From positions 930,001 through 994,000 of the forward strand of contig NZ_CP074380.1 in NCBI RefSeq assembly GCF_022695595.1: a stretch of DNA of 64,000 nt, given 5' to 3'. A program made the translations under genes and the position numbers. This stretch comes from Streptomyces sp. MST-110588 (GTDB lineage: Bacteria > Actinomycetota > Actinomycetes > Streptomycetales > Streptomycetaceae). Shown one piece after another: positions 54,057-62,990 of the stretch; positions within the stretch are counted from its first letter, which is position 1, and each line of letters starts with the position of its first letter. Under the pieces are notes generated by a model, which worked only from the letters and a program-made list of their open reading frames with translations, ran no database searches and had not been told where the DNA came from.

Positions 54057-54668
54057 TCAGCGGGCGTAGTACTCGACGACGAGCTGCTCGTCGCAGATCA
54101 CCGGGATCTCCTTGCGCTGCGGCTCGCGGTCCAGGCGGAAGGCCAGGGCCTTGAGGTTGACCTGGAGGTAGCGCGGGGTCTCGCCCTCGGGGGCGTAGCC
54201 GCCCTCACGCGCGACCTGGAAGGGGTGCTTCTCGCGGCTGCGCTCGCGGACCATCACGACGTCGTCGGGACGGACGCGGAAGGACGGCTTGTCGACCTTG
54301 CGGTCGTTCACCGAGATGTGGCCGTGCACGACCATCTGACGGGCCTGGTAGATCGTCCGGGCCAGGCCCGAACGCAGGACGAGCGCGTCCAGACGGCGCT
54401 CAAGCTCGATGATCAGCGCTTCGCCGGTCTTGCCTTCGACCTTCCGAGCGCGGTCGTAGGCACGCGCCATCTGGCGCTCGCTGATGTCGTACTGGGCGCG
54501 CAGGCGCTGCTTCTCCAGCAGACGGACCTTGTAGTCGCTGGACTGCTTACGGCCACGGCCGTGCTCGCCCGGCGGGTAGGGACGGGCCTCGAAGTACTTG
54601 ACGGCCTTCGGCGTCAGGGCGATGCCGAGCGCGCGGGACTTCTTGACCTTGGGACGCGACTGGTTCAC
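54057..54668 (-). CDS. rpsD: 30S ribosomal protein S4 (Cys-less type)
   Basis: 203 residues from ATG 54668. It binds 16S rRNA in 30S assembly. It has the S4 domain ([45 protein letters not shown]). The N-terminal region, where zinc-binding S4 proteins carry four Cys, has none ([27 protein letters not shown]), so it is the zinc-independent form. Confidence 0.97.
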   Translation of the reverse strand: MNQSRPKVKKSRALGIALTPKAVKYFEARPYPPGEHGRGRKQSSDYKVRLLEKQRLRAQYDISERQMARAYDRARKVEGKTGEALIIELERRLDALVLRSGLARTIYQARQMVVHGHISVNDRKVDKPSFRVRPDDVVMVRERSREKHPFQVAREGGYAPEGETPRYLQVNLKALAFRLDREPQRKEIPVICDEQLVVEYYAR

Positions 54669-54690
54669 GTGGAACGGACCTCCGTGTAAG

Positions 54691-54709
54691 TTAGGTGAGG
54701 CTTACCTTA
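54691..54709 (+). promoter_or_regulatory. IdeR/DmdR-type iron box
   Basis: TTAGGTGAGGCTTACCTTA matches the 19-bp actinobacterial iron box (TTAGGTTAGGCTAACCTAA) at 16 of 19 positions. It lies 16 bases before ATG 54725 and 23 bases from the divergent rpsD start. Confidence 0.78.
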
Positions 54710-54724
54710 CTGCGAGGAGAACGC

Positions 54725-55621
54725 ATGTTTCGACCTGGGATCCCCCTGCCCAGTGCTGGTCAGAGCGCTGAAGAGGGTCAGCCGCGTCCCGTGGAAGACG
54801 CCCGGCAACCGACCGCTGCCGAGCGCGTGCGAACTCTCGCCGAGTCCAATGGTATGGCGTCGCTGAGCATTCCCGGAGTCGAGGTCCCCGACGAGAGCGC
54901 GCTGGCGGCTCCCGTCTGCCGGACCGTGACACCCGAAGGAGACGTGCTGTTGCTGGTTCCTGGGGACTGTGCGGCGGCCCGGGCGGCCGTCCACGCCCAG
55001 GACGACGACCTCGCGGCCGTGATGGAGATCACGGACGTGGCACCGGTTTCGGTACCGCATCGTGTCCGTGGACGGGCCTGGATCGCCGGCTGGCTCACTC
55101 CCGTACGCAACGAGGAGCGGGCCCGCGCCGCCATGCTGCTCGCCGAGCGGCACCCGGTGGGCGAGCTGCTGGGCATCGGTGAGGCACTGCAGCCGGATCC
55201 GGCGCCGGGGATGTACGGGCGGGCCGCCTGGGTGATGCTGCGCCTGGAGGTCGGCGAAGCGAGCGTGGACGACCTGTGGGGCGTGCAGTCCGTCGAGCCG
55301 GAGGAATTCGCCGACGCCCTGCCCGACCCGCTGGTGGCCCACGAGGCGGAGCTGCTCCAGCACCTGGACGCGGCGCACGGCGCGCAGGTACGCGGGCTGT
55401 GCTCGCTGCTGGGCGACCGCTCGCGGCGGCTGTGCGGCGCGCGGGAGGGCCTGGACGCCGTCACGGTCACGCCGGTGGCGCTGGACCGCTTCGGCCTGCG
55501 GGTGCGCTTCACGGACGCCGCACGCAACTCCTTCGACGCCCGCTTCGAGTTCCCCGAGCCCGTACGCGACGTGGCGGAGCTGCGCCGCGCGATGCACACC
55601 CTCTTCGAGGCCGCGCAGTAG
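54725..55621 (+). CDS. DUF2470-domain protein under an iron box
   Basis: 298 residues from ATG 54725. The N-terminal half (LAESNGMASLSIPGVEVPDESALAAPVCRTVTPEGDVLLLVPGD, WIAGWLTPVRNEERARAAMLLAERHP) resembles an FMN-binding split-barrel-like fold. The last ~85 residues (HEAELLQHLDAAHGAQVRGLCSLLGD, VTVTPVALDRFGLRVRF, DVAELRRAMHTLF) are the DUF2470 domain, also found in heme-handling HugZ-type proteins. The iron box suggests derepression when iron is scarce. A role in heme or iron use is an inference. Confidence 0.82.
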   Translation: MFRPGIPLPSAGQSAEEGQPRPVEDARQPTAAERVRTLAESNGMASLSIPGVEVPDESALAAPVCRTVTPEGDVLLLVPGDCAAARAAVHAQDDDLAAVMEITDVAPVSVPHRVRGRAWIAGWLTPVRNEERARAAMLLAERHPVGELLGIGEALQPDPAPGMYGRAAWVMLRLEVGEASVDDLWGVQSVEPEEFADALPDPLVAHEAELLQHLDAAHGAQVRGLCSLLGDRSRRLCGAREGLDAVTVTPVALDRFGLRVRFTDAARNSFDARFEFPEPVRDVAELRRAMHTLFEAAQ

Positions 55622-55693
55622 ACCGGGCCGGACCGGGCCTTGCCGGCGCCCGGCCGCGACCGGGGGTTTCCCGTGCGGTGCGGCTCCCGGCTG

Positions 55694-55777
55694 CGTACGG
55701 CGTCGCAAGGGTTTCCGTACGGCGTCGGGAGGCTTTCTGTACGGCCTCGCGAGGTTTTCCGTACGGTCCGTACGGCG
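55694..55777. repeat. 22-bp tandem repeat with CGTACGG
   Basis: Three units (55694-55715, 55716-55737, 55738-55759) of type CGTACGGCGTCGCAAGGGTTTC and a partial fourth follow each other between the DUF2470 gene and rarA. Confidence 0.8.
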
Positions 55778-55782
55778 GCCCG

Positions 55783-57248
55783 TCAGCCGGCGGAACCCGA
55801 GGCGCTCCCCGTCCCCTCGCCGGACCGGTCGTCGGCCCGCGCCGCATCCGGGGCGGGAGAGGGAGCGGGACCGGTGGCCGGCTCGGCCGGGCGGGGCGGC
55901 GCCTCGCCGCGCAGCCGGGCGCGCACCCGGTCGGTGACCTCCGCGTACCGGGCCTCGGCTCCGTAGCGGGTCGGGGTGTAGTACCGCTTGCCGTGCACCG
56001 CGTCCGGGGCGTACTGCTGGGCCGCGATGCCGCCCGGCAGGTCGTGCGGGTACTGATAGCCCTTGCCGTGGCCGAGCTTCTCGGCGCCCTTGTAATGACT
56101 GTCGCGCAGATGCGGCGGCACCGGCCCGGCCAGCCCCGCCCGTACGTCCGCCAGGGCGGCGTCGATCGCCAGGTAGGCGGCATTGGACTTGGGCGCGAGC
56201 GCCAGCGCGATGGTGGCCTGGCTCAGCGTGATCCGGGCCTCGGGAAGCCGATCATCGCCACGGCCTGGGCGGCGGCGACCGCGGTCTGCAGCGCCGTCGG
56301 GTCGGCCAGGCCGATGTCCTCGCTCGCGGAGATCATCAGCCGCCGGGCGATGAACCGCGGGTCCTCGCCCGCCTCGATCATCCGGGCCAGGTAGTGCAGC
56401 GCCGCGTCCACGTCGGAGCCGCGGATGGACTTGATCAGGGCGCTGGCGACGTCGTAGTGCTGGTCGCCGTCCCGGTCGTACTTCACCGCGGCCCGGTTGA
56501 CGGACTCCTCCAGCGTCGTGAGCGTGATCTCCTTCTCGCCCTTGGAGATCGCGGCCCCGGCCCCGGCCTCCAGGGCCGTCAGGGCCCGCCGGGCGTCTCC
56601 CCCTGCGATCCGCAGCAGATGCGCCTCGGTGTCCTCAGGGAGCGTGACCGCCCCGGCCAGTCCGCGCGCGTCGGTCAGCGCGCGCCGCAGCAGTGCGCGC
56701 AGGTCCTCGTCGGTGAGCGGTTCCAGGGTCAGCAGGAGGGAGCGGGAGAGCAGCGGGGAGATCACGGAGAAGTACGGGTTCTCCGTGGTCGCCGCGATGA
56801 GCGTGACCCAGCGGTTCTCGACGGCGGGCAGCAGGGAGTCCTGCTGGGCCTTGCTGAAGCGGTGGATCTCGTCCAGGAAGAGGACCGTCTCCTTGCCGTA
56901 GCCGCCCGAGGCCCGGCGGGCGCCGTCGATGACGGCCCGGACCTCCTTGACGCCCGCCGTGATCGCCGACAGCTCCACGAAGCGCTTGTTGGTGGCCTGG
57001 CTGACGACATAGGCCAGCGTCGTCTTGCCGATACCGGGCGGCCCCCACAGGAAGACCGAGGACGGGCCCGCGGGTCCGCCGTTCCCCTCCCCCACCAGAC
57101 GGCGCAGCGGCGAGCCGGGCTTGAGCAGGTGCTGCTGTCCGACCACCTCGTCCAGGGTGCGCGGACGCATCCGTACGGCGAGGGGAGACCCCGCGGGGTC
57201 TTTCTCCTGGCGGTCTTCGGCAGCGGCGGTGAACAGGTCGGGCTCCAC
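55783..57248 (-). pseudogene. rarA: Replication-associated recombination protein RarA/MgsA, apparent -1 frameshift
   Basis: The start is GTG 57248. It has AAA+ clamp-loader-like motifs: Walker [18 protein letters not shown], Walker [13 protein letters not shown], sensor [10 protein letters not shown] and [12 protein letters not shown]. The lid/tetramer domain continues in another frame after MIGFP: one more G in GGG 56242-56244 gives [32 protein letters not shown] and then HYKGAEKLGHGKGYQYPHD, ending at 55783. The span is one base short of 489 codons. It acts at stalled replication forks. Confidence 0.85.
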
Positions 57249-57367
57249 GTCCCCGAGCCTATGTCACCCCACTGACAACGCCGGTGGAACGGCCGTGGCC
57301 CGGCACCCGGCCGTTCCGGGTACCGGGGCCACGGGCCGCGCGGGGGCCGGTCGGGCCTTCCGGCCGC

Positions 57368-58009
57368 TCAGAGCAGCGAGCTCCAGTACGTCCACCAGTT
57401 GGTGAGGATCAGCAGCGCGATCACGCCGTACCACAGCACCGGGACGACCCAGTGGAACTCCAGCACGGCACCGCGCACTCCCTGGGGCACCCGGATGATC
57501 CCGTGCTTGATGTTGTGCACGGTGGTGTACCAGAACATGGTGAGCGTCGTGAGCCAGGCCAGGGTGCACCACAGGCACAGCGCGTTGATGTCGTACAGCG
57601 CCTGGCTCATCAGCCACATGCAGAAGGCGGTGCCCAGGAAGGTGCCGATGTTCAGGCCCACCCAGAACCAGCGGCGGTAGCGCGCGCCGGCCACCACGCC
57701 CATGCCGATGGCGACGACCGCGCCGTACAGCACCAGGCCGGCAACCGGGTTCGGGAAGCCGAAGACGTCCGCCTGCCAGCTCTTCATCACGTCCGTGCAG
57801 GAGACGATCGGGCTGACGGTGCACGCCGGCGTGAAGTTCGGGTCCTTCAGCAGCTCGATCTTGTCGGTCGTGATGACGAACGAGGCGAGCACGCCGAGGG
57901 CACCGGTGATCGCCAGCAGCCAGCCGAGCCCGCGCCCCGCGCCGATGGAACCCCCACCGCCGCCGCGGTCGTCTTCGGTGGACACGTCGTCAAGCGCTGT
58001 CGTCGTCAT
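57368..58009 (-). CDS. Vitamin K epoxide reductase family membrane protein
   Basis: 213 residues from ATG 58009. Four to five transmembrane helices and the paired cysteines CTVSPIVSC (outer loop) and CLWC (CxxC active site, residues ~146-149) match bacterial VKOR homologues. These reoxidise a DsbA-like protein with quinone. The Ser in the first loop (FGFPNPVAG) is also typical. It likely supports disulfide formation in exported proteins. The Gly-rich N-terminal ~25 residues are not conserved. Confidence 0.9.
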   Translation of the reverse strand: MTTTALDDVSTEDDRGGGGGSIGAGRGLGWLLAITGALGVLASFVITTDKIELLKDPNFTPACTVSPIVSCTDVMKSWQADVFGFPNPVAGLVLYGAVVAIGMGVVAGARYRRWFWVGLNIGTFLGTAFCMWLMSQALYDINALCLWCTLAWLTTLTMFWYTTVHNIKHGIIRVPQGVRGAVLEFHWVVPVLWYGVIALLILTNWWTYWSSLL

Positions 58010-58287
58010 ATCGCCGTTCCGTCGATGCCGTGGAGGTCCCGGTGGCGCGGTGACATCGCGCCCGGGAGGTGCTTTTGGGGCCTCATTGTGCCCCAACTCC
58101 GCGCCATATCACCGTTCGATGGACATAAAGGCACCTCACCGTGCACCGTCCGGCCCGGGCCGGACGGACCCCAAGGGAGCGTGGCGGGAGCGCAGAGGGG
58201 CACGGACCGGGACACGGAGCGGCCCGGCCGGCAGCCTTGCGCCACCGGCCAGGCCGCTTCACACGATCACCCGGTCAGCATGCCGGA

Positions 58288-59550
58288 TCAGCCCAGCCTG
58301 CGCCGGACCTCCTCGGTGACCGCGTCCAGCGCGACCGCGGTCTGCTCACCGCTCTCCAGGTCCTTGACCTGCACCACGCCTTCGGCCAGGTCCCGTTCGC
58401 CCGCGACGACCGCCAGGCGGGCGCCGGAGCGGTTGGCGGACTTCATGGCGTTCTTCAGACCTTTGCCGCCGAAGGCGAAGTCCGCGGCGATCTTGGCCCG
58501 GCGCAGCTCGGTGACCACGGCGAACAGGGTCCGGCGGGCCTCCTCGCCGAGCGGCACCGCGAAGACGGCCGTGGCGGCGGGCAGTTCGAGCTCGATGCCC
58601 TCGGCTTCCAGCGCCAGCACCGTACGGTCCACGCCCAGCGCCCAGCCGACCGACGGCAGCGCGGGGCCGCCGATCATCTCGGACAGGCCGTCGTAGCGCC
58701 CGCCGCCGCCGACCGCGGACTGCGCGCCCAGGCCGTCGTGGACGAACTCGAAGGTCGTACGGGTGTAGTAGTCCAGCCCGCGCACCAGCTTCGGGTCGTC
58801 CTCGTACGCCACGCCCGCCGCGCCCAGCAGCTCGCGCACCTGCTCGTGGTACGCCTTGCACGCCTCGCACAGGTGGTCGCGCAGCAGCGGCGCGCCCGCC
58901 AGTTGCTCCTGGACCTGCGCACGCTTGTCGTCCAGGACCCGCAGCGGGTTGATGTCGATCCGGCGCCGGGTGTCCTCGTCCAGGTCCAGACCGCGCAGGA
59001 AGTCCTGGAGGGCGGCCCGGTAGACGGGGCGGCACTCCTTGTCGCCGAGCGAGTTCAGCAGCAGGCGGAAGTTCTTCAGCCCGAGGGACTTGTACGCGTC
59101 GACGGCGAGGATGATCAGCTCGGCGTCCAGCGCCGGGTCCTCGGCGCCGATCGCCTCCGCGCCGACCTGCGAGAAGTGGCGGTAGCGGCCCTTTTGCGGG
59201 CGCTCGTAGCGGTAGTAGGAGCCGGAGTACCAGAGCTTGACGGGCAGGTTGCCGGACTTGTGGAGGTTGGCCTCCAGCGCCGCGCGCAGGACGGAGGCGG
59301 TGCCCTCGGGGCGCAGGGCCAGCTTGTCGCCGCCCTTGGTCTCGAAGGCGTACATCTCCTTGGTGACGATGTCGGTGGACTCGCCGACGCCGCGCGCGAA
59401 CAGTTCGACGTTCTCGAAGCCGGGGGTCTCGATGTAGCCGTAGCCGGAGCGCTTGAGCGGCGCGGAGATCGCCTCGCGCACCGCGAGGTAGGTCGCGGAC
59501 TGCGGCGGGATCAGGTCGTAGGTGCCCTTGGGGGCCTTGAAGGTGCTCAC
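58288..59550 (-). CDS. hisS: Histidyl-tRNA synthetase
   Basis: 420 residues from GTG 59550. Class II motifs are [13 protein letters not shown], motif 2 [28 protein letters not shown], the His-specific [15 protein letters not shown] and motif 3 GGGGRYDGL plus GWALGVDR. The C-terminal anticodon domain ([26 protein letters not shown]) is present. Confidence 0.97.
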   Translation of the reverse strand: MSTFKAPKGTYDLIPPQSATYLAVREAISAPLKRSGYGYIETPGFENVELFARGVGESTDIVTKEMYAFETKGGDKLALRPEGTASVLRAALEANLHKSGNLPVKLWYSGSYYRYERPQKGRYRHFSQVGAEAIGAEDPALDAELIILAVDAYKSLGLKNFRLLLNSLGDKECRPVYRAALQDFLRGLDLDEDTRRRIDINPLRVLDDKRAQVQEQLAGAPLLRDHLCEACKAYHEQVRELLGAAGVAYEDDPKLVRGLDYYTRTTFEFVHDGLGAQSAVGGGGRYDGLSEMIGGPALPSVGWALGVDRTVLALEAEGIELELPAATAVFAVPLGEEARRTLFAVVTELRRAKIAADFAFGGKGLKNAMKSANRSGARLAVVAGERDLAEGVVQVKDLESGEQTAVALDAVTEEVRRRLG

Positions 59551-59560
59551 GGAAGTCTTG

Positions 59561-60277
59561 TCACATTCCTCGTCGCGGAGCCGCGGTGGGTGCCTGGGCT
59601 CCGAGGCCGGCGGCCACCTCCCGCAGGTACGGGTTGGTGGCGCGCTCGCGGCCGATGGTGGTCTGGGGACCGTGTCCGGACAGCACCACGGTCGAGTCGT
59701 CCTGGGGCAGGCACACGCGTGCCAGCGACCGCAGGATCTCGGCGTGGTCACCGCCGGGCAGATCTGTGCGTCCGATGGAGCCGGCGAACAGCAGGTCGCC
59801 CGAGAAGAAGACCGGCGGAATGTCGGCCTGCTCGGGCATCCGGAAGGTCACCGACCCCTTGGTATGGCCCGGGGCGTGCGCGACGGTGAATTCCAGACCC
59901 GCCAGTTCCAGCTTCCCGCCGTCGGCCAGTTCCTTGACGTCGTCCGGTTCCCCGACGGTCAGCTCGCCCATGAGCGGCTGCCCGATGGAACGGCCCAGCG
60001 CCTTTTCCGGGTCGCTCATCATGTAGCGGTCCGCGGGGTGGATCCAGGCCGGGACGTCGTGCGCCCCGCACACCGGGACGACCGAGGCGACGTGGTCGAT
60101 GTGGCCGTGGGTGAGGACGACGGCGACGGGCTTGAGCCGATGCTTCTTCAGCGTTTCCTCGACGCCCTCGGTGGCCAGATGGCCGGGGTCGATGATCACG
60201 CACTCCTCACCTGCGGCCGGGGCGACCAGGTAACAGTTGGTCCCCCAGGCCCCGGCGGGGAACCCGGCAATCAGCAC
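59561..60277 (-). CDS. MBL-fold metallo-hydrolase (glyoxalase II-like)
   Basis: 238 residues from GTG 60277. The zinc-binding motif [10 protein letters not shown], a second ligand [28 protein letters not shown] and [11 protein letters not shown] fit the hydroxyacylglutathione hydrolase-like subgroup. Actinobacteria lack glutathione, so a mycothiol thioester is a possible substrate. This is inference. It sits upstream of hisS, 10 bases apart. Confidence 0.87.
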   Translation of the reverse strand: MLIAGFPAGAWGTNCYLVAPAAGEECVIIDPGHLATEGVEETLKKHRLKPVAVVLTHGHIDHVASVVPVCGAHDVPAWIHPADRYMMSDPEKALGRSIGQPLMGELTVGEPDDVKELADGGKLELAGLEFTVAHAPGHTKGSVTFRMPEQADIPPVFFSGDLLFAGSIGRTDLPGGDHAEILRSLARVCLPQDDSTVVLSGHGPQTTIGRERATNPYLREVAAGLGAQAPTAAPRRGM

Positions 60278-60418
60278 GTTCGTCCTTAAAATTCGGTCCG
60301 GCAGACAGATCCCAGAGGGTTCAGCAGTTCCAGAGCCTACCGGCGGGACTCCCGCGGGGGCGAACCCGTATACGGTACGGGCCACGGCAGATCACGAGCG
60401 CACACAAGGAGACGACCG

Positions 60419-61261
60419 GTGGTCAGCAGCGATCAGCGGCGGCGGCAGCTCGCCCGGGAGAAGTTCGAGCGCCAGCAGCAGCGGCGGGCCGCGGCCCGGG
60501 CCAAGGCCAAGCGGCGCAACGCGGTCATCGCCGCCGTCCTGGCGGTGGCGCTGGCGGGCGGCGCAGCCTCGTGTGCCGCCCTGACCGCGAACGGCGACAA
60601 GGGCAAGGACGAGAAGTCCACCGACGCGGCGGCCCGGCCGACGACCCCGGCCAAGGCTCCCGACCCGTGCGGCAAGCCCGCCCCGGGCAAGCCGTCCACG
60701 CAGCACTGGGAGAAGGAACCGGCCATGTCGGTCGACACCTCGGCCGCGTACACGATGAAGCTGAAGACGACCTGCGGTGACATCGGCCTGAAGCTGGACG
60801 CCGCCAAGGCCCCGCACACCGTGAACGCCTTCGCCTTCCTCGCGGACAAGAAGTACTTCGACCACAGCAAGTGCCACCGGCTGACCGACCAGGGGATCTT
60901 CGTCCTCCAGTGCGGCGACCCGACCGGTACGGGCAAGGGCGGCCCCGGCTTCACCCTCCCGGACGAGAACCTCAAGGACCCCCGGCTCAAGGGCGGCGTC
61001 TACCCGGCGGGCACGGTGGCGATGGCCAACCGTTACGACGGCCGCGACGAGAAGACCCGCAACACCGGCGGCAGCCAGTTCTTCCTCGTCTACCAGGACA
61101 GCCGGCTCCCGGCGAACTACACCCCCTTCGGGACGGTCACCGAGGGCATGGACGTCCTGAAGAAGATCGCCAAGGCGGGCACCACGCTCGATCCGGCCAC
61201 GCAGAACACGGCGCCCAACGCCACGGTGGTCATCGACCGGGCGACCGTCACCACGTCCTGA
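60419..61261 (+). CDS. Membrane-anchored cyclophilin-type peptidyl-prolyl isomerase
   Basis: 280 residues from GTG 60419, divergent from the MBL gene. A basic cytosolic segment (RRRQLAREKFERQQQRRAAARAKAKRR) precedes a transmembrane/signal helix (NAVIAAVLAVALAGGAASCAAL) with an embedded Cys that could be a lipobox (GAASC). A linker leads to the cyclophilin domain: TTCGDIGLKLDAAKAPHTVNAFAFLA, FDHSKCHRLTDQGIFVLQCGDPTGTG and NTGGSQFFLVYQDSRLP. It helps fold secreted proteins. Confidence 0.92.
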   Translation: MVSSDQRRRQLAREKFERQQQRRAAARAKAKRRNAVIAAVLAVALAGGAASCAALTANGDKGKDEKSTDAAARPTTPAKAPDPCGKPAPGKPSTQHWEKEPAMSVDTSAAYTMKLKTTCGDIGLKLDAAKAPHTVNAFAFLADKKYFDHSKCHRLTDQGIFVLQCGDPTGTGKGGPGFTLPDENLKDPRLKGGVYPAGTVAMANRYDGRDEKTRNTGGSQFFLVYQDSRLPANYTPFGTVTEGMDVLKKIAKAGTTLDPATQNTAPNATVVIDRATVTTS

Positions 61262-61646
61262 AACCGCCTGTTCCCCGGACCGCCGAGACCTGGGATCACC
61301 GGGTCCCAAGAGGTCCCCGGCCGCCGGACGGCGCCGCCGGGGGACCTCCACGGGCCCCCGCGCGGCACCCCGCGGGTGACCTCCACGGGCCCGTAAGGGA
61401 CTCGTAAGGGGTGCGCACCACGGAATTTCGGTCGTGCTGGATGCGGACAGCCGGGCCGCCGGTCGCCTAGATTGGCGTTGTGCAGGGTGCTTGCTCTGGG
61501 GTCCCGTGGCCGATGGCCCAGGGAGGCTGTCCCCCGCACCCGCAAGACAGCCCGTCGGACCGGCCAGGGCGCGGCCCTGCCGGACAGAAAATGTGGACGA
61601 TGCCGGGGGGCGAACGCCCTCGTCGGCATCATGTGGAGGAGGCGCT
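61262..61646 (+). other. 385-base leader/intergenic region upstream of the DUF349 gene
   Basis: The first part (61270-61400) holds G/C-rich inverted words such as GGTCCCCGG and GGGGACC that may terminate the isomerase gene. A possible -10 (TAGATT) lies at 61468. The rest is highly structured; see the separate entry. Confidence 0.5.
61525..61630 (+). ncRNA. Candidate structured 5' leader RNA: three hairpins before the DUF349 gene
   Basis: Hairpin 1: GGCTGTC (61525-61531) / GACAGCC (61546-61552), with a C-rich loop. Hairpin 2: CCGGCCAGGGC / GCCCTGCCGG (61560-61583). Hairpin 3: GATGCCG (61599-61605) / CGGCATC (61624-61630) with an inner GGGCG/GCCC pair. The last stem ends four bases before the ribosome site GGAGGAGG. 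I cannot assign a known riboswitch class. Confidence 0.45.
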
Positions 61647-62876
61647 GTGAGCAGCGACCCATGGGGCCGCGTCGATGAGACGGGGACCGTGTACGTGCGT
61701 ACCGCCGACGGCGAGCAGGTCGTCGGATCGTGGCAGGCGGGATCTCCCGAGGAGGCCCTCGCCTACTTCGAGCGCAAGTATGAGGGCCTGGTCGTCGAGA
61801 TCGGCCTCCTCGAGCGCCGGGTCAAAACCACCGACCTGTCGGCGAAGGACGCGACGGCCGCGATCGAGCACCTGCGTCAGCAGGTGGACGAGCACCACGC
61901 CGTGGGCGACCTGGACGCCCTGAAGAAGCGGCTGGACAAGCTCGTGGGCGACGTCGAGGCCCGCCGGGAGGAGCGCAAGGCCGAGAAGGCCCGGCAGAGC
62001 GACGAGGCGCGCCAGGCCAAGGAGAAGCTGGTCGCCGAGGCCGAGGAACTGGCGGCCAGCGAGCAGTGGCGGGCGGCGGGCGAGCGGCTGCGCGCGCTGG
62101 TCGACACCTGGAAGGGCCTGCCGCGCCTGGACCGCAAGGCGGACGACGAACTGTGGCACCGCTTCTCGCACGCCCGTTCGGCGTTCTCCAAGCGGCGCAA
62201 GGCGCACTTCGCCTCGCTGGACGCCCAGCGCGAGGAGGCCCGTAAGACCAAGGAGAAGCTGGTCGCCGAGGCGGAGGCGCTGTCCGGCTCGACGGACTGG
62301 GGCCCCACCGCGGCCCGCTACCGCGAGCTGATGGCCGAGTGGAAGGCCGCGGGGCGCGCCCAGCGGGAGCACGAGGACGACCTGTGGAACCGCTTCCGCG
62401 GCGCCCAGGACATCTTCTTCCAGGCGCGCGGCGAGGTCTTCGCGGAGCGGGACGCCGAGCAGCGGGAGAACCTCACCCGCAAGGAGGAACTGGTCGCCGA
62501 GGCGGAGAAGCTGCTGCCGGTCTCGGACCTGAAGGCCGCGCGGGCGGCCTTCCGCTCGATCAACGAGCGCTGGGAGGCGATCGGTCACGTCCCGCGGGAC
62601 GCCCGCCCGAAGATCGAGGGCCGGATGCACGCGGTCGAGCGCGCCATCCAGGAGGCCGAGGAGGCCGACTGGCGGCGTACGAACCCCGAGGCGCGGGCCC
62701 GGGCGGAGGGCCTGACCGGCCAGCTCCAGGACGCCGTGGACAAGCTCCAGCGGCAGATCGACGCGGCCCGGGCGGCCGGGAACGACGCCAAGGCCGACAA
62801 GCTCGCGCGGGAGCTGGAGGGCCGGCAGGCGCTGCTGGACCAGGCGCTGAAGGGCCTGGAGGAGTTCGGCGGCTGA
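61647..62876 (+). CDS. DUF349-domain coiled-coil protein
   Basis: 409 residues from GTG 61647, preceded by GGAGGAGG. After a short N-terminal beta part (GTVYVRTADGEQVVGSWQAGSPEEALAYFERK), the sequence is highly charged alpha-helix with at least three DUF349 repeats: EQWRAAGERLRALVDTWKGL...DDELWHRF, TDWGPTAARYRELMAEWKAAG...DDLWNRF and DLKAARAAFRSINERWEAIG. Each has the W-K/E pattern followed by LW-x-RF. No enzyme motif is visible. Relatives are abundant bacterial proteins of unclear function. Confidence 0.92.
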   Translation: MSSDPWGRVDETGTVYVRTADGEQVVGSWQAGSPEEALAYFERKYEGLVVEIGLLERRVKTTDLSAKDATAAIEHLRQQVDEHHAVGDLDALKKRLDKLVGDVEARREERKAEKARQSDEARQAKEKLVAEAEELAASEQWRAAGERLRALVDTWKGLPRLDRKADDELWHRFSHARSAFSKRRKAHFASLDAQREEARKTKEKLVAEAEALSGSTDWGPTAARYRELMAEWKAAGRAQREHEDDLWNRFRGAQDIFFQARGEVFAERDAEQRENLTRKEELVAEAEKLLPVSDLKAARAAFRSINERWEAIGHVPRDARPKIEGRMHAVERAIQEAEEADWRRTNPEARARAEGLTGQLQDAVDKLQRQIDAARAAGNDAKADKLARELEGRQALLDQALKGLEEFGG

Positions 62877-62913
62877 GGGCGCGCGCCCTTCGCGGCTGAC
62901 AGCGGCCACCACC

Positions 62914-62951
62914 CCGAGGGCCCTGTACGGATCTCCGTACAGGGCCCTCGG
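62914..62951. terminator. Bidirectional terminator between the DUF349 gene and relA
   Basis: CCGAGGGCCCTGTACGGA (62914-62931) pairs perfectly with TCCGTACAGGGCCCTCGG (62934-62951) around a 2-base loop, between two convergent genes. Confidence 0.85.
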
Positions 62952-62990
62952 ACGTGCGGTGCCGGGTCCTACGGCCGCCTGTGGCCCTGC

